Shown piece by piece: positions 17,201 through 24,618 of a stretch of 64,000 bases of DNA. The stretch lies in NCBI RefSeq assembly GCF_010723575.1, contig NZ_BLKZ01000001.1, positions 3,472,001 to 3,536,000 on the forward strand. The letters run 5' to 3'. The stretch comes from Mycobacterium bourgelatii (GTDB lineage Bacteria > Actinomycetota > Actinomycetes > Mycobacteriales > Mycobacteriaceae). Under the pieces are notes generated by a model, which was given only the letters and a program-made list of their open reading frames with translations, was not told the origin of the DNA and did not search any database. How positions within the stretch are numbered: the stretch's first letter is position 1; each line of letters begins with the position of its first letter. A program made the translations under genes and the position numbers.

Positions 17201-17795
17201 CGGCGGTGCGCAGCGAAGCGCAGTAGATCGGCATGGCGCGGGCGCCCGCTTCCTCGATGGCGCGGCAAAGCGATTCGACATACGCCGTGTTGCCAGCCAG
17301 GTGTTGGGCGCGGTAGTAGAGCACCGCGATCGTGGTGCCCTCGGTTGTCGCGGCATGCGGACGTTCCAGTTCACCCCAGGTGGGAGTGACCACCGGCGGG
17401 GTGAACCCGAATCCGGTCATGAGCACGGTGTCGGCCAGGAACGCGTGCAACTGGCGCAAGTTGTCCACGCCGCCGTGCGCGAGGTAGATGTGGGCCTGCA
17501 CCGCTGTGCCGGCTTTCACCGTGGACAGTCTGGTCAGTTCGGCGTCGGCCGCTTGTTCGCCGCTGACCAGCACCACCGGCACGCCGCTGGCCAGGACTTT
17601 GTCGATGCCGTCTTGCCAGGCGCGGTAGCCGCCCAGGATCCGCACCACCACGATCGCCACATCGTCCAGCAGGTCGGACAGTTCCAGATCCGAAAGCCGG
17701 GACGGGTTGGCCCACCGATAGTTTTTCCCGCTAGACCGGGCGCTGATCAGGTCCGTGTCGGACGTCGACAGCAGCAGGATGGTCGGTTCGGCCAT
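14208..17795 (-). CDS. cobN: Aerobic cobaltochelatase large subunit CobN
   Basis: 1,195 residues, essentially the M. tuberculosis CobN length. CobN is the large, substrate-binding subunit of the ATP-dependent chelatase that inserts cobalt into hydrogenobyrinate a,c-diamide. It needs CobS/CobT-type AAA partners, not in this window. Family features include AVVHLGKHGNLEWLPGK, the His-rich metal-site region, VALVFSAYPTKHARIGNAVG, and VVNPRWMAAMRRHGYKGA near the C-terminus. ATG at 17795 follows GGGGG. The rhodanese gene ends 24 bases upstream, too close for a cobalamin riboswitch between them. Confidence 0.97.
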   Translation of the reverse strand: MAEPTILLLSTSDTDLISARSSGKNYRWANPSRLSDLELSDLLDDVAIVVVRILGGYRAWQDGIDKVLASGVPVVLVSGEQAADAELTRLSTVKAGTAVQAHIYLAHGGVDNLRQLHAFLADTVLMTGFGFTPPVVTPTWGELERPHAATTEGTTIAVLYYRAQHLAGNTAYVESLCRAIEEAGARAMPIYCASLRTAEPELLDKLGEADAMVVTVLAAGGVKPATASAGGDDDSWNVEHLAALDIPILQGLCLTSSRSQWQDNDDGLSPLDVASQVAVPEFDGRIITVPFSFKEIDDDGLISYVADPERCARVAGLAVRYAQLRQVAPADKRVALVFSAYPTKHARIGNAVGLDTPASAVALLRAMRDYGYQVGDIPGLDAGDGDALIHALIERGGQDPDWLTEGQLAGNPIRVSAKDYRAWFATLPSELADAVTKHWGPPPGELFVDRNHDPDGEIVIAAMQAGNLVLMVQPPRGFGENPVAIYHDPDLPPSHHYLAAYRWLDGGFPSSFRAHAVVHLGKHGNLEWLPGKTLGMSAACGSDAALGDLPLIYPFLVNDPGEGTQAKRRAHAVLVDHLIPPMARAETYGDIARLEQLLDEYANVAALDPAKLPAIRQQIWTLIRAAKMDHDLGLTERPGEDSFDDMILHIDGWLCEIKDVQIRDGLHILGQKPTGEAELDLVLAILRARQLFGGEHTLPGLRQALGLAEDGTDERASVDQVESAARGLVAELQASGWAPGAVDGITDNPDVAAVLRFAATEVVPRLAGTDAEIDQILRALDGHFIPAGPSGSPLRGLINVLPTGRNFYAVDPKAVPSRLAWEAGVALADSLLDRYRVDHGEWPQSVGLSVWGTSAMRTAGDDIAEVLALLGVRPVWDDASRRVTGLTPIPLAELGRPRIDVTVRISGFFRDAFPHVVTMLDDAVRLVADLDEPPDDNYVRAHAQADLSQHGDQRRATTRIFGSKPGTYGAGLLQLIDSRNWRDDADLAQVYTAWGGFAYGRGLDGREAVDDMNRQYRRIAVAAKNTDTREHDIADSDDYFQYHGGMVATVRALTGKAPAAYIGDNTRPDAIRTRTLSEETTRVFRARVVNPRWMAAMRRHGYKGAFEMAATVDYLFGYDATAGVMADWMYEQLTERYVLDPENRKFMLESNPWALHGMAERLLEAAGRGMWAEPQPETLDGLRQALLETEGTLEG

Positions 17796-17819
17796 CCCCC
17801 ATTCGTACCGTAGCGGCGG

Positions 17820-18200
17820 CTACACCCGTTCGACCGCCCCGCCGCTGTCCGCCCAGTCCTTGAAGCCGCCGAGGTTGTAGACCTCGTTGTAGCCGAGTTC
17901 CTTCAGCGCCTGGCCGGCCAGCGCAGAGCGACCGCCCGATGCGCAGTAGACGATGACCGTCTTGTTCTTGTCGAACTGCGGGTCGTGCGAGGGCACACTC
18001 GGGTCCGCCCGGAATTCGAGCATTCCGCGCGGGACGTGTACGGCGCCGGCGACTTTGCCGCTCTGCTGCACCTCCGGCGCGTCCCGCACATCGACAACCA
18101 ACACGTTGCCCGCGGCAATTCGCTCCTGCGCCTCGGCGGGCGTGATGCGCGGCACGACGGCGTTGGCGGCTTCCACCAACTCCTTGACACTGCGAGCCAT
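17820..18200 (-). CDS. Single-domain rhodanese
   Basis: 126 residues from the ATG at 18200, which has AAGGG six bases upstream. It is one rhodanese domain: VLVVDVRDAPEVQQ, then the catalytic loop VIVYCASGGRS with Cys86, and a terminal YNLGGFKDWADSGG. The Cys-x-x-Gly-x-Arg loop fits sulfurtransferase or persulfide carrier activity. The gene lies 24 bases upstream of cobN on the same strand and may be co-transcribed, though a link to cobalamin synthesis is only positional. A longer frame to 18272 lacks support. Confidence 0.88.
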   Translation of the reverse strand: MARSVKELVEAANAVVPRITPAEAQERIAAGNVLVVDVRDAPEVQQSGKVAGAVHVPRGMLEFRADPSVPSHDPQFDKNKTVIVYCASGGRSALAGQALKELGYNEVYNLGGFKDWADSGGAVERV

Positions 18201-18278
18201 GGTTATCCCTTCTGACCCTTTGCGATGACCTGGTACACACCCCATCTTGTCCCATGTCTCGCGCGTCAGCACCGACGG

Positions 18279-18956
18279 TCAGCGGCGAAGGGTCGCCCCG
18301 ATGCGGTCGGCCACCTCGGTTGCCATGCGCCGCGCCTCGTCGCCCCGCCCCGGCTCGTAGCGATCCGCGACCGGGTCGTACTCGGCGCCGGCGATCGACC
18401 CGTGGTCGGCCGCCAACTCGACTAGGTCCACCTGCCAGCCGGCCTGTTCGAGGCTCGCGGCGAACTCCCGACTGGCCGTCGACGGCACGGCGTCGTCGCT
18501 GAGCCCGTGCAACAGCGTGAAAGGGGAACCGATCTGGGCGGACGACAGCATGTCGGCCGGGCTGCGACCCGAAATGGGGTCGGGCGCCATGAACGCGCCG
18601 GCCAGGCACACGGTGTGGGCGATTGCGACATCGTGGTTTGCGGCGTCGATCGTCAGGCCCGCCGCGGCGGCCCCGCCCAGCGACCACCCGACGAGCACGA
18701 TCGCCCCGGTGGCGCGCTTGCGCACGAAGTCGACCGAAGCGAGCAGGTCGCCGCGGCCGCCGTCGTCGGCGTGGGAGTTCCAGTCCGGCGCCACCACGAC
18801 GGCACCGCGCTCGGCGAGCAGGCCGGCGAGGGGGCCGACGGCCGCGCGGGCGTCGGTCTGCATTCCGTGCCAGAGCAACACCGCCGGCTGCGACCAATCG
18901 CCGTAAATGTCAGCAAGGCGTCCTGGGGCGTACTCGACCGTCTCCGTGGGCTCCAT
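18279..18956 (-). CDS. Alpha/beta hydrolase, dienelactone-hydrolase-like
   Basis: About 225 residues from the ATG at 18956; an ATG three codons earlier (18965) is equally possible. The oxyanion-region LLWHGMQ, nucleophile elbow VGWSLGG (Ser92), an Asp in LLHGLSDDAVPS and a His in AADHGS make a plausible catalytic triad. There is no signal peptide. The substrate is unknown. It is divergent from the SDR at 19035 with less than 80 bases between them, and about 80 bases upstream of the rhodanese. The frame extends to 19187 but that part overlaps the SDR coding sequence. Confidence 0.75.
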   Translation of the reverse strand: MEPTETVEYAPGRLADIYGDWSQPAVLLWHGMQTDARAAVGPLAGLLAERGAVVVAPDWNSHADDGGRGDLLASVDFVRKRATGAIVLVGWSLGGAAAAGLTIDAANHDVAIAHTVCLAGAFMAPDPISGRSPADMLSSAQIGSPFTLLHGLSDDAVPSTASREFAASLEQAGWQVDLVELAADHGSIAGAEYDPVADRYEPGRGDEARRMATEVADRIGATLRR

Positions 18957-19034
18957 GGGCTTCATGGGCAACAGGGTGCCCAGGTAACCGGAATCCAATC
19001 CCCGGCCGTGTTCGCGGGGTCGTACGGTGAGGGC

Positions 19035-19865
19035 ATGAAGCCAGGGTCCCTCACCAACAAAGTCGTCGCCGTCACCGGTGGAGCCCGCGGAATCGGGCTG
19101 GCCATCGCCGTGGCCGCGCATCGTTTGGGCGCGCGCGTCGCCATCGGCGACATCGACGAAGCCGCCGCGAAAGAGTCCGGAGACCAACAGGGATTTGAGC
19201 TGTCCAGCCAGTTGGATGTGACCGATCGCCAGTCCTTCACCAGCTTCCTCGACGCCGTCGAAAGCAGCGTGGGTCCTCTCGATGTGCTGGTGAACAACGC
19301 CGGGGTCATCGCGGTGGGCAGCGCTGTCGAGGAAGCCGACAACATCACCCAGCGGCTGCTCGACGTCAACATTTTCGGCGTCATCCTGGGCACCAAGCTT
19401 GCCGCGCAGCGGATGCTGCCCCGCCGTCGCGGCAACATCATCAACATCGCATCACTGGGCGGTGTGCTGCCCACCGAGGGCATCGCAACCTATTGTGCGA
19501 CAAAGCATGCCGTGCTCGGCTACACCGACGCCGTCCGGCTGGAGAACCGCGGCAGCGGCGTTCACTTCACGGCGATCCTGCCGACGCTGGTCAATACCGA
19601 GATGACCGCCGGGATCGGACACGCCAAGGGCTTCAAGAACGCCGAGCCCGAAGACGTCGCCAACGCGGTCGTCGGCGCGATCGCACGGCCCGAATCCCGG
19701 GTGTTCGTGCCCCGCGCCATCGGCATCACGGTGGCTTCACAACGTCTGATGCCGCTGCGGGTGGCCGAGGCGATGGGACGTGCGCTGGGCAGCGGCCGCG
19801 TGTTCACCAGCGACGTGCAGAGCGACAAGCGCAAGGGCTACGCCGATCGGACGGGAACGTCCTGA
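19035..19865 (+). CDS. Short-chain dehydrogenase/reductase
   Basis: 276 residues, a classical SDR: cofactor motif TGGARGIG (14-21), VNNAG near 88, catalytic Ser140 (NIASLGG), Tyr153 and Lys157 (YCATKHA). Asp near 39 after the second strand (AIGDIDEA) suggests NAD(H) preference. The C-terminal 40 residues (VASQRLMPLRVAEAMGRALG) form an extension common in mycobacterial SDRs acting on lipophilic substrates; the real substrate is unknown. A long open frame begins at 18507 but the ATG at 19035 starts the fold exactly. GGTGAGGG sits very close to the start. Confidence 0.85.
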   Translation: MKPGSLTNKVVAVTGGARGIGLAIAVAAHRLGARVAIGDIDEAAAKESGDQQGFELSSQLDVTDRQSFTSFLDAVESSVGPLDVLVNNAGVIAVGSAVEEADNITQRLLDVNIFGVILGTKLAAQRMLPRRRGNIINIASLGGVLPTEGIATYCATKHAVLGYTDAVRLENRGSGVHFTAILPTLVNTEMTAGIGHAKGFKNAEPEDVANAVVGAIARPESRVFVPRAIGITVASQRLMPLRVAEAMGRALGSGRVFTSDVQSDKRKGYADRTGTS

Positions 19866-20182
19866 CGCGATTCAGGCAAAGTCTCGCGGGTCCTCTTGAT
19901 TGCGGGCTGGATGGTCGTCTGCTCACGGTGCCGAGCGCGCATGATGCGAAGCAAGTTCGAGGGGCGCAGCAGCCGACTCGGCGGGTCGATCATCGCGGTG
20001 ACCCTCAGGAATTGGCTTGCGACAACGAGATCCGACTCCATAACCGTCAGGACGCGGTCCAAGAACAGATTGCTGGCGCGCATCGAGATTGGCCGCGGCC
20101 CCGGCACTTCCGGGAGAGCCAAGTCGGAACCGACAGCAGTCTGCCACGCCACTCGGACGACCTTGGCTGCGCGGCGGTTCAA
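19838..20182 (-). pseudogene. C-terminal remnant of an FAD-dependent oxidoreductase
   Basis: The minus-strand reading from about 20180 to 19880 gives RRAAKVVRVAWQTAVGSDL, then ALPEVPGPRPISMRA, then FLRVTAMIDPPSRLLRPS. This is the typical C-terminal end of a mycobacterial FAD-binding monooxygenase/halogenase-like family (pattern: WQ-AVG-DLALPEV-GPRP, then FLRV, then DPP-LLRP). No FAD-binding N-terminal region (GxGxxG) is present upstream, and the frame meets a stop near 20240. I read this as a decayed fragment left after deletion. It overlaps the SDR 3' end. The family call is from memory. Confidence 0.5.
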
Positions 20183-20480
20183 ACGCGTGATCAGGCCGCG
20201 ATGCCCCCGTCCGGCGCATCGGGCGAAATACCGCTACTCGCCATCTGGTGTCCACCGACCGATACCAAGAACTTCGAGAAGTCCCCGTCAGCCAGGCTGG
20301 TGGCGCACCCAACACCACCGCGTGACTTCCGCACCTCGTCATGACGCACCCTGACCTCGCCTGATACGGACGGGCGAAGTGACCGGCCGTTGAGGGGCGG
20401 CGGACTAGAGTAAGCGACTACTTGATTTCGCTCGGTGTCTCGGTCGTCGACTAGCTCGCGGTGAGCCGTACCGTGGACGG
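20183..20480. other. Non-coding stretch before cobG
   Basis: About 300 bases between the FAD-oxidoreductase remnant and cobG. All three frames on both strands are interrupted or compositionally poor, and I see no gene. I looked for a cobalamin riboswitch before cobG and found no convincing B12-box. It must hold the cobG-cobH-cobIJ promoter, but I cannot place -35/-10 elements confidently. Confidence 0.5.
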
Positions 20481-21587
20481 GTGGCCAGAGCCCGCGATGT
20501 CGATGCCTGCCCCGGTGCGCTGCAGGTGCACCAGGCCGCCGACGGCGCGCTGGCGCGGATCCGGCTGCCCGGCGGGATGCTCACGCCCGCTCAGCTGGCG
20601 GCACTGGCGGCGGTGTCCACCCAGTTCGGTTCCGGGACGTTGGAGCTCACGGCGCGGGGAAACGTGCAAGTCCGCGGAATCACCGACGTTGCCGCGGTCG
20701 CGGAAGCGATCGCGGGCGCCGGGCTGTTGCCATCCGCCACGCATGAGCGCGTCCGCAACATCGTCGCCTCGCCACTGTCCGGCCGTGTCGGCGGCAAGGC
20801 GGACGTGCGGGACTGGGTCGAGGAACTGGACGCGGCGATCCAGGCTGCACCGGAACTGGTGGAGCTGGGCGGCCGGTTCTGGTTCAGCCTCGACGACGGG
20901 CGCGGCGACGTGTCGGGACTGGCCGCCGATGTCGGTGTGCACGTGTTCGACGACGGGCCCGGGCTGGTGGTGGCAGGTCGCGACACGGGCGTGCGGGTCG
21001 ACGACGTCGTCGGGACGCTTACCGGCATCGCGCTGAAGTTCGTCGCGGTTCACGGAAAAGCTTGGCGGATCCAGGAATTGGATTCACTCACTGGTCTGTT
21101 GCCGGGTGTTGAACTGGGCGCGGCCTTCCCGCCCGTCACCAGAGCCCCGGTGGGGTGGCTGGCGCAGGCTGATGGCCGCGTGACGTTGGGTGCGGCGGTG
21201 CCGTTGGGGGTCCTGCCCGCCCGTGTCGCGGAGTTCCTGGCGGTGATCGATGCGCCGCTGGTGATCACGCCATGGCGTTCGGTGCTGGTTTGCGACCTGG
21301 ACGAAGGGGTCGCCGACACGGCGCTGCGGGTGCTGGCGCCGCTGGGTCTGGTATTCGACGAGAACTCGCCCTGGCTGGGCGTCAGCGCCTGCACCGGCTC
21401 CCCCGGCTGCGCGCATTCGGCCGCCGATGTGCGCGCGGACGCCGCAGCGGCGCTGGACGCAGATTCCGAGGTACACCGGCACTTCGTGGGCTGTGAGCGC
21501 GCGTGCGGCAGCCCGCTGGTCGGTGAGGTGTTGGTCGCCAGTGCGGATGGGTATCGGCTGCTCCGCGACGTTCGCCCTTTAGGGTGA
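20481..21587 (+). CDS. cobG: Precorrin-3B synthase CobG
   Basis: 368 residues, similar to M. tuberculosis CobG. It belongs to the sulfite/nitrite reductase ferredoxin-like fold: LELTARGNVQVRGI in the first half and the Cys cluster SACTGSPGCAHS (about 304-310) with FVGCERACGSP (about 337-342), which bind a 4Fe-4S cluster. CobG hydroxylates precorrin-3A with O2 to give precorrin-3B, the aerobic ring-contraction route. GTG start at 20481. cobH starts four bases after its stop, so cobG-cobH-cobIJ is an operon. Its presence shows that the aerobic pathway is used. Confidence 0.95.
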   Translation: MARARDVDACPGALQVHQAADGALARIRLPGGMLTPAQLAALAAVSTQFGSGTLELTARGNVQVRGITDVAAVAEAIAGAGLLPSATHERVRNIVASPLSGRVGGKADVRDWVEELDAAIQAAPELVELGGRFWFSLDDGRGDVSGLAADVGVHVFDDGPGLVVAGRDTGVRVDDVVGTLTGIALKFVAVHGKAWRIQELDSLTGLLPGVELGAAFPPVTRAPVGWLAQADGRVTLGAAVPLGVLPARVAEFLAVIDAPLVITPWRSVLVCDLDEGVADTALRVLAPLGLVFDENSPWLGVSACTGSPGCAHSAADVRADAAAALDADSEVHRHFVGCERACGSPLVGEVLVASADGYRLLRDVRPLG

Positions 21588-21591
21588 GCGG

Positions 21592-22218
21592 GTGCTCGAC
21601 TACATCCGCGACGCGGCGGAGATCTACCGGCAGTCGTTCGCAACCATCCGCGCCGAGGCGGACCTGACGCGGTTTCCCGCCGACGTCGCGCGGGTGGTGG
21701 TCCGGCTGATCCACACCTGCGGACAGGTCGATGTCGCAGAGCATGTGGCCTTTACCGACGACGTCGTTACGCGGGCCCGGGCCGCGCTGGACGACGGTGC
21801 ACCCGTGTTGTGCGACTCGTCGATGGTTGCAGCAGGGATCACCGCGGCACGGCTGCCCGCCCGCAACGAGGTGGTGACGCTGGTCGCGGACCCGCGCGCC
21901 GCCGACTTGGCCGCCCGCCGGCAGACCACCCGCTCGGCGGCCGGCGTGGAGCTTTGGGCCGAGCGACTGGGCGGTGCCGTGGTGGCGATCGGCAACGCGC
22001 CCACCGCGCTGTTCCGGCTGCTCGAATTGATCGACGAGGGCGCGGCGGCACCGGCTGCGGTACTGGGCGGACCGGTCGGCTTCGTCGGGTCGGCGCAATC
22101 CAAGCAGGAGCTCATCGAGCGCCCGCGCGGGATGTCGTACCTGGTGGTCCGCGGCCGCCGCGGCGGTAGCGCCATGGCCGCGGCCGCCGTCAATGCGATC
22201 GCGAGCGACGCCGAATGA
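21592..22218 (+). CDS. cobH: Precorrin-8X methylmutase CobH
   Basis: 208 residues, the usual length. It moves the C11 methyl to C12, turning precorrin-8X into hydrogenobyrinate. RLIHTCGQVD carries the active-site His, followed by VLCDSSMVAAGI and VTLVADPRA, all typical of the CobH/CbiC family. The C-terminal GPVGFVGSAQSKQEL is also characteristic. GTG start four bases after cobG. Its stop overlaps the cobIJ start (ATGA), indicating translational coupling. Confidence 0.96.
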   Translation: MLDYIRDAAEIYRQSFATIRAEADLTRFPADVARVVVRLIHTCGQVDVAEHVAFTDDVVTRARAALDDGAPVLCDSSMVAAGITAARLPARNEVVTLVADPRAADLAARRQTTRSAAGVELWAERLGGAVVAIGNAPTALFRLLELIDEGAAAPAAVLGGPVGFVGSAQSKQELIERPRGMSYLVVRGRRGGSAMAAAAVNAIASDAE

Positions 22219-23687
22219 CTGGTCGGGGCACGCTCTACGGCGTCGGGCTGGGTCCCGGCGATCCGGAACTGGTGACGGTCAAGGCCGCCCGGCTGATCGG
22301 CGAAGCCGATGTGGTGGCCTACCACAGCGCGCGGCACGGGCGCAGCATCGCCCGTGGCATTGCCGAACCATACTTGCGGCCCGGCCAAATCGAAGAGCAC
22401 CTGGTCTATCCGGTGACCACCGAGACGACCGACCATCCGGGCGGTTACGCCGGCGCGCTGGAGGACTTCTACGTCGCGGCCACCGAACGCATCGCCGCCC
22501 ACCTGGACGCCGGGCGCAACGTGGCACTGCTCGCCGAGGGCGACCCGTTGTTCTACAGCTCCTACATGCATTTGCACACCCGCCTCACCCAGCGGTTCAA
22601 CGCGGTCATCGTTCCTGGCGTGACGTCGGTGAGCGCCGCATCCGCGGCGGTTGCGACGCCGCTGGTCGCCGGTGATGAGGTGCTGTCGATTTTGCCGGGG
22701 ACGCTGCCGGTGGCCGAATTGACCCGTCGGCTGGCCGATGTCGACGCCGCCGTGATCCTCAAACTCGGTCGCTCGTACCACAATGTGCGGGAAGCGCTTT
22801 CAGCCTCCGGCCAGCTAGACGACACGTTCTACGTGGAGCGGGCCAGCACCCCGACGCAGCGGGTGCTGCCCGCCGCCGAGGTGGACGAAACCAGCGTGCC
22901 GTACTTCTCGCTGGCCATGCTGCCGGGCGGCAGGCGCGGCAAGTCGGTGACCGGCTCCGTCGCGGTGGTCGGTCTGGGCCCGGGCGCCACGGAATGGATG
23001 ACCCCGCAGAGCCAACGCGAATTATCCTGCGCCACAGACTTGATCGGGTACGCCAACTACCTGGACCGGGTGCCTGTGCGGGACGGCCAACGACGTCATC
23101 CCAGTGACAACACCGACGAACCCGCGCGCGCCCGACTGGCCTGCGAGCTCGCCGAGCAGGGCCGCGCGGTGGCCGTGGTGTCCTCCGGCGATCCCGGGGT
23201 GTTCGCGATGGCCACCGCTGTCCTGGAAGAGGCCAAGCAGTGGCCCGGCGTGCAGGTTCGGGTGATCCCGGCGATGACGGCCGCCCAGGCGGTGGCCAGT
23301 CGGGTCGGGGCGCCGCTGGGGCACGACTACGCGGTGATCTCGTTGTCTGACCGGTTGAAGCCGTGGGACGTCATCGCCCAGCGCATTTCCGCCGCGGCCG
23401 CCGCCGATCTGGTGCTGACGATATACAACCCGGCTTCCAAGTCGAGGACCTGGCAAGTGGGCGCGATGCGGGACCTGTTGCTAGAGCACCGCGAACCCGG
23501 GACGCCGGTGGTGATCGGCCGCAACGTGTCGGGGCCAGATGAAGAGGTACGCGTGGTGCGGTTGGCGGATCTGAACCCCGCCGACGTCGACATGCGCTGC
23601 CTGCTGATCATCGGATCGTCTCAAACCCAATGGCATACGACTGATTACGGCGACAGGGTGTTCACGCCCCGACGTTACTTGCGCTGA
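22215..23687 (+). CDS. cobIJ: Fused precorrin-2 C20- and precorrin-3B C17-methyltransferase
   Basis: 490 residues made of two tetrapyrrole methylase domains. The CobI part (about 1-245) starts LYGVGLGPGDPELVTVKA and has LLAEGDPLFYSS. The CobJ part (about 250-490) starts VAVVGLGPGATEWMTP and has VVSSGDPGVFAMA. Each has the SAM-binding glycine-rich first strand and the GDP motif. The fusion is usual in mycobacteria (Rv2066). The last 13 bases overlap the end of the convergent beta-lactamase gene, so the two 3' ends share sequence. Confidence 0.95.
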   Translation: MTGRGTLYGVGLGPGDPELVTVKAARLIGEADVVAYHSARHGRSIARGIAEPYLRPGQIEEHLVYPVTTETTDHPGGYAGALEDFYVAATERIAAHLDAGRNVALLAEGDPLFYSSYMHLHTRLTQRFNAVIVPGVTSVSAASAAVATPLVAGDEVLSILPGTLPVAELTRRLADVDAAVILKLGRSYHNVREALSASGQLDDTFYVERASTPTQRVLPAAEVDETSVPYFSLAMLPGGRRGKSVTGSVAVVGLGPGATEWMTPQSQRELSCATDLIGYANYLDRVPVRDGQRRHPSDNTDEPARARLACELAEQGRAVAVVSSGDPGVFAMATAVLEEAKQWPGVQVRVIPAMTAAQAVASRVGAPLGHDYAVISLSDRLKPWDVIAQRISAAAAADLVLTIYNPASKSRTWQVGAMRDLLLEHREPGTPVVIGRNVSGPDEEVRVVRLADLNPADVDMRCLLIIGSSQTQWHTTDYGDRVFTPRRYLR

Positions 23688-24616
23688 CCGGGCAGAGCGG
23701 ACGCGACGATGGTCGCCGCCGCGGCGACGATCGCGTCATTGAACGGGGCGTCGTATCCGCCGGTGACGCAGTCGGAGTAGATCGCCACCACGTACGACGC
23801 ACCGCTCGGCGACCACACCACGGCGACGTCGTTGGTGCGTCCGTAGTCACCCGACCCCGTCTTGTCCGCGATCTTCCAGTCTGGCGGAAACCCCGTGCGG
23901 ATCCGCTTGTCCCCCGTCGTATTCCGCACCATCCAGTCGGTGAGCAACCCCCGCTTGTCGGCGGGCAACGCGTCACCGAGCACCAACCGCTGGAATACCC
24001 CGGCGATCGCGCGCGGCGTGGTGGTGTCCCGCTCGTCGTTGGGAGCATCTCGATTGAGTTCGGGCTCAAGCTGATCCAGGCGGCTTACGCTGTCCCCCAG
24101 GCTGCGCAGGAACTGGGTAAAGCCGGCGGGCCCGCCGATTTCGGCAAGCAGTAGGTTGGCCGCGGTGCCGTCGCTGTAACGGACCGCCGCATCACACAGC
24201 TGCCCGATGGTCATTCCGCCGTCGACGTGTTGTTCGGTGATCGGCGAGGTGGACCGGATGTCGTCGCGGGTGTAGGTGATCACCTTGTCCAAGAAGGTCA
24301 ACGGATTTCGTTGCAGCACCGCTGCTGCGAGCGGCGCCTTGAACGTGGAGCAAAACGCGAACCGCTCGTCGGCGCGGTAGGAGATCGGTGCGGCATCGCC
24401 GTCGGCGAGCACATGCACGCCGAGCCGGGATTCGTAGCGCCGCTCAAGTTCTGCAAAGCGCGCCGACAGGTCCTGGGCCGCCCGCGACGTCGAAGTAGTA
24501 CTCGACTGGGGACGGCCGGTAGCGGCCTGAGATGAACAGCCCACCAACGGAACCAGCATGGCCAGCAGGACTTGCCTTCGGGTGGCGGGCGTTGCGAGCA
24601 TGCCGCAGTATTCCAT
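23675..24616 (-). CDS. blaC: Class A beta-lactamase, BlaC-like lipoprotein
   Basis: About 313 residues from ATG 24616 (24601 is an alternative). The signal has twin arginines (TRRQVLLAML) and a lipobox LVGC (Cys27), fitting Tat export and lipidation as in M. tuberculosis BlaC. Catalytic motifs are Ser90-x-x-Lys93 in FCSTFK (Ambler 70-73), YSDGT (Ambler 130-132, Gly instead of Asn as in BlaC), EPELNRD with Glu166 and Asn170, and ADKTGSGD (234-237, Ser at 237 where BlaC has Thr). It should hydrolyse penicillins and cephalosporins in the periplasm. Only two bases separate its start from the stop of the upstream membrane-protein gene. Confidence 0.95.
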   Translation of the reverse strand: MEYCGMLATPATRRQVLLAMLVPLVGCSSQAATGRPQSSTTSTSRAAQDLSARFAELERRYESRLGVHVLADGDAAPISYRADERFAFCSTFKAPLAAAVLQRNPLTFLDKVITYTRDDIRSTSPITEQHVDGGMTIGQLCDAAVRYSDGTAANLLLAEIGGPAGFTQFLRSLGDSVSRLDQLEPELNRDAPNDERDTTTPRAIAGVFQRLVLGDALPADKRGLLTDWMVRNTTGDKRIRTGFPPDWKIADKTGSGDYGRTNDVAVVWSPSGASYVVAIYSDCVTGGYDAPFNDAIVAAAATIVASALPGQRK

Positions 24617-24618
24617 GG

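Noticed and set aside
19923..20342. Plus- and minus-strand frames of 100-150 codons in the gap before cobG
   Set aside because: They overlap each other in several frames with Arg/Pro/Ser-rich translations. Only the minus-strand fragment at 19838-20182 shows family-like sequence.
20200..20480. Search for a cobalamin riboswitch before cobG, cobN and cobL
   Set aside because: No convincing B12-box with the expected surrounding helices. The cobN and cobL upstream gaps are also too short.
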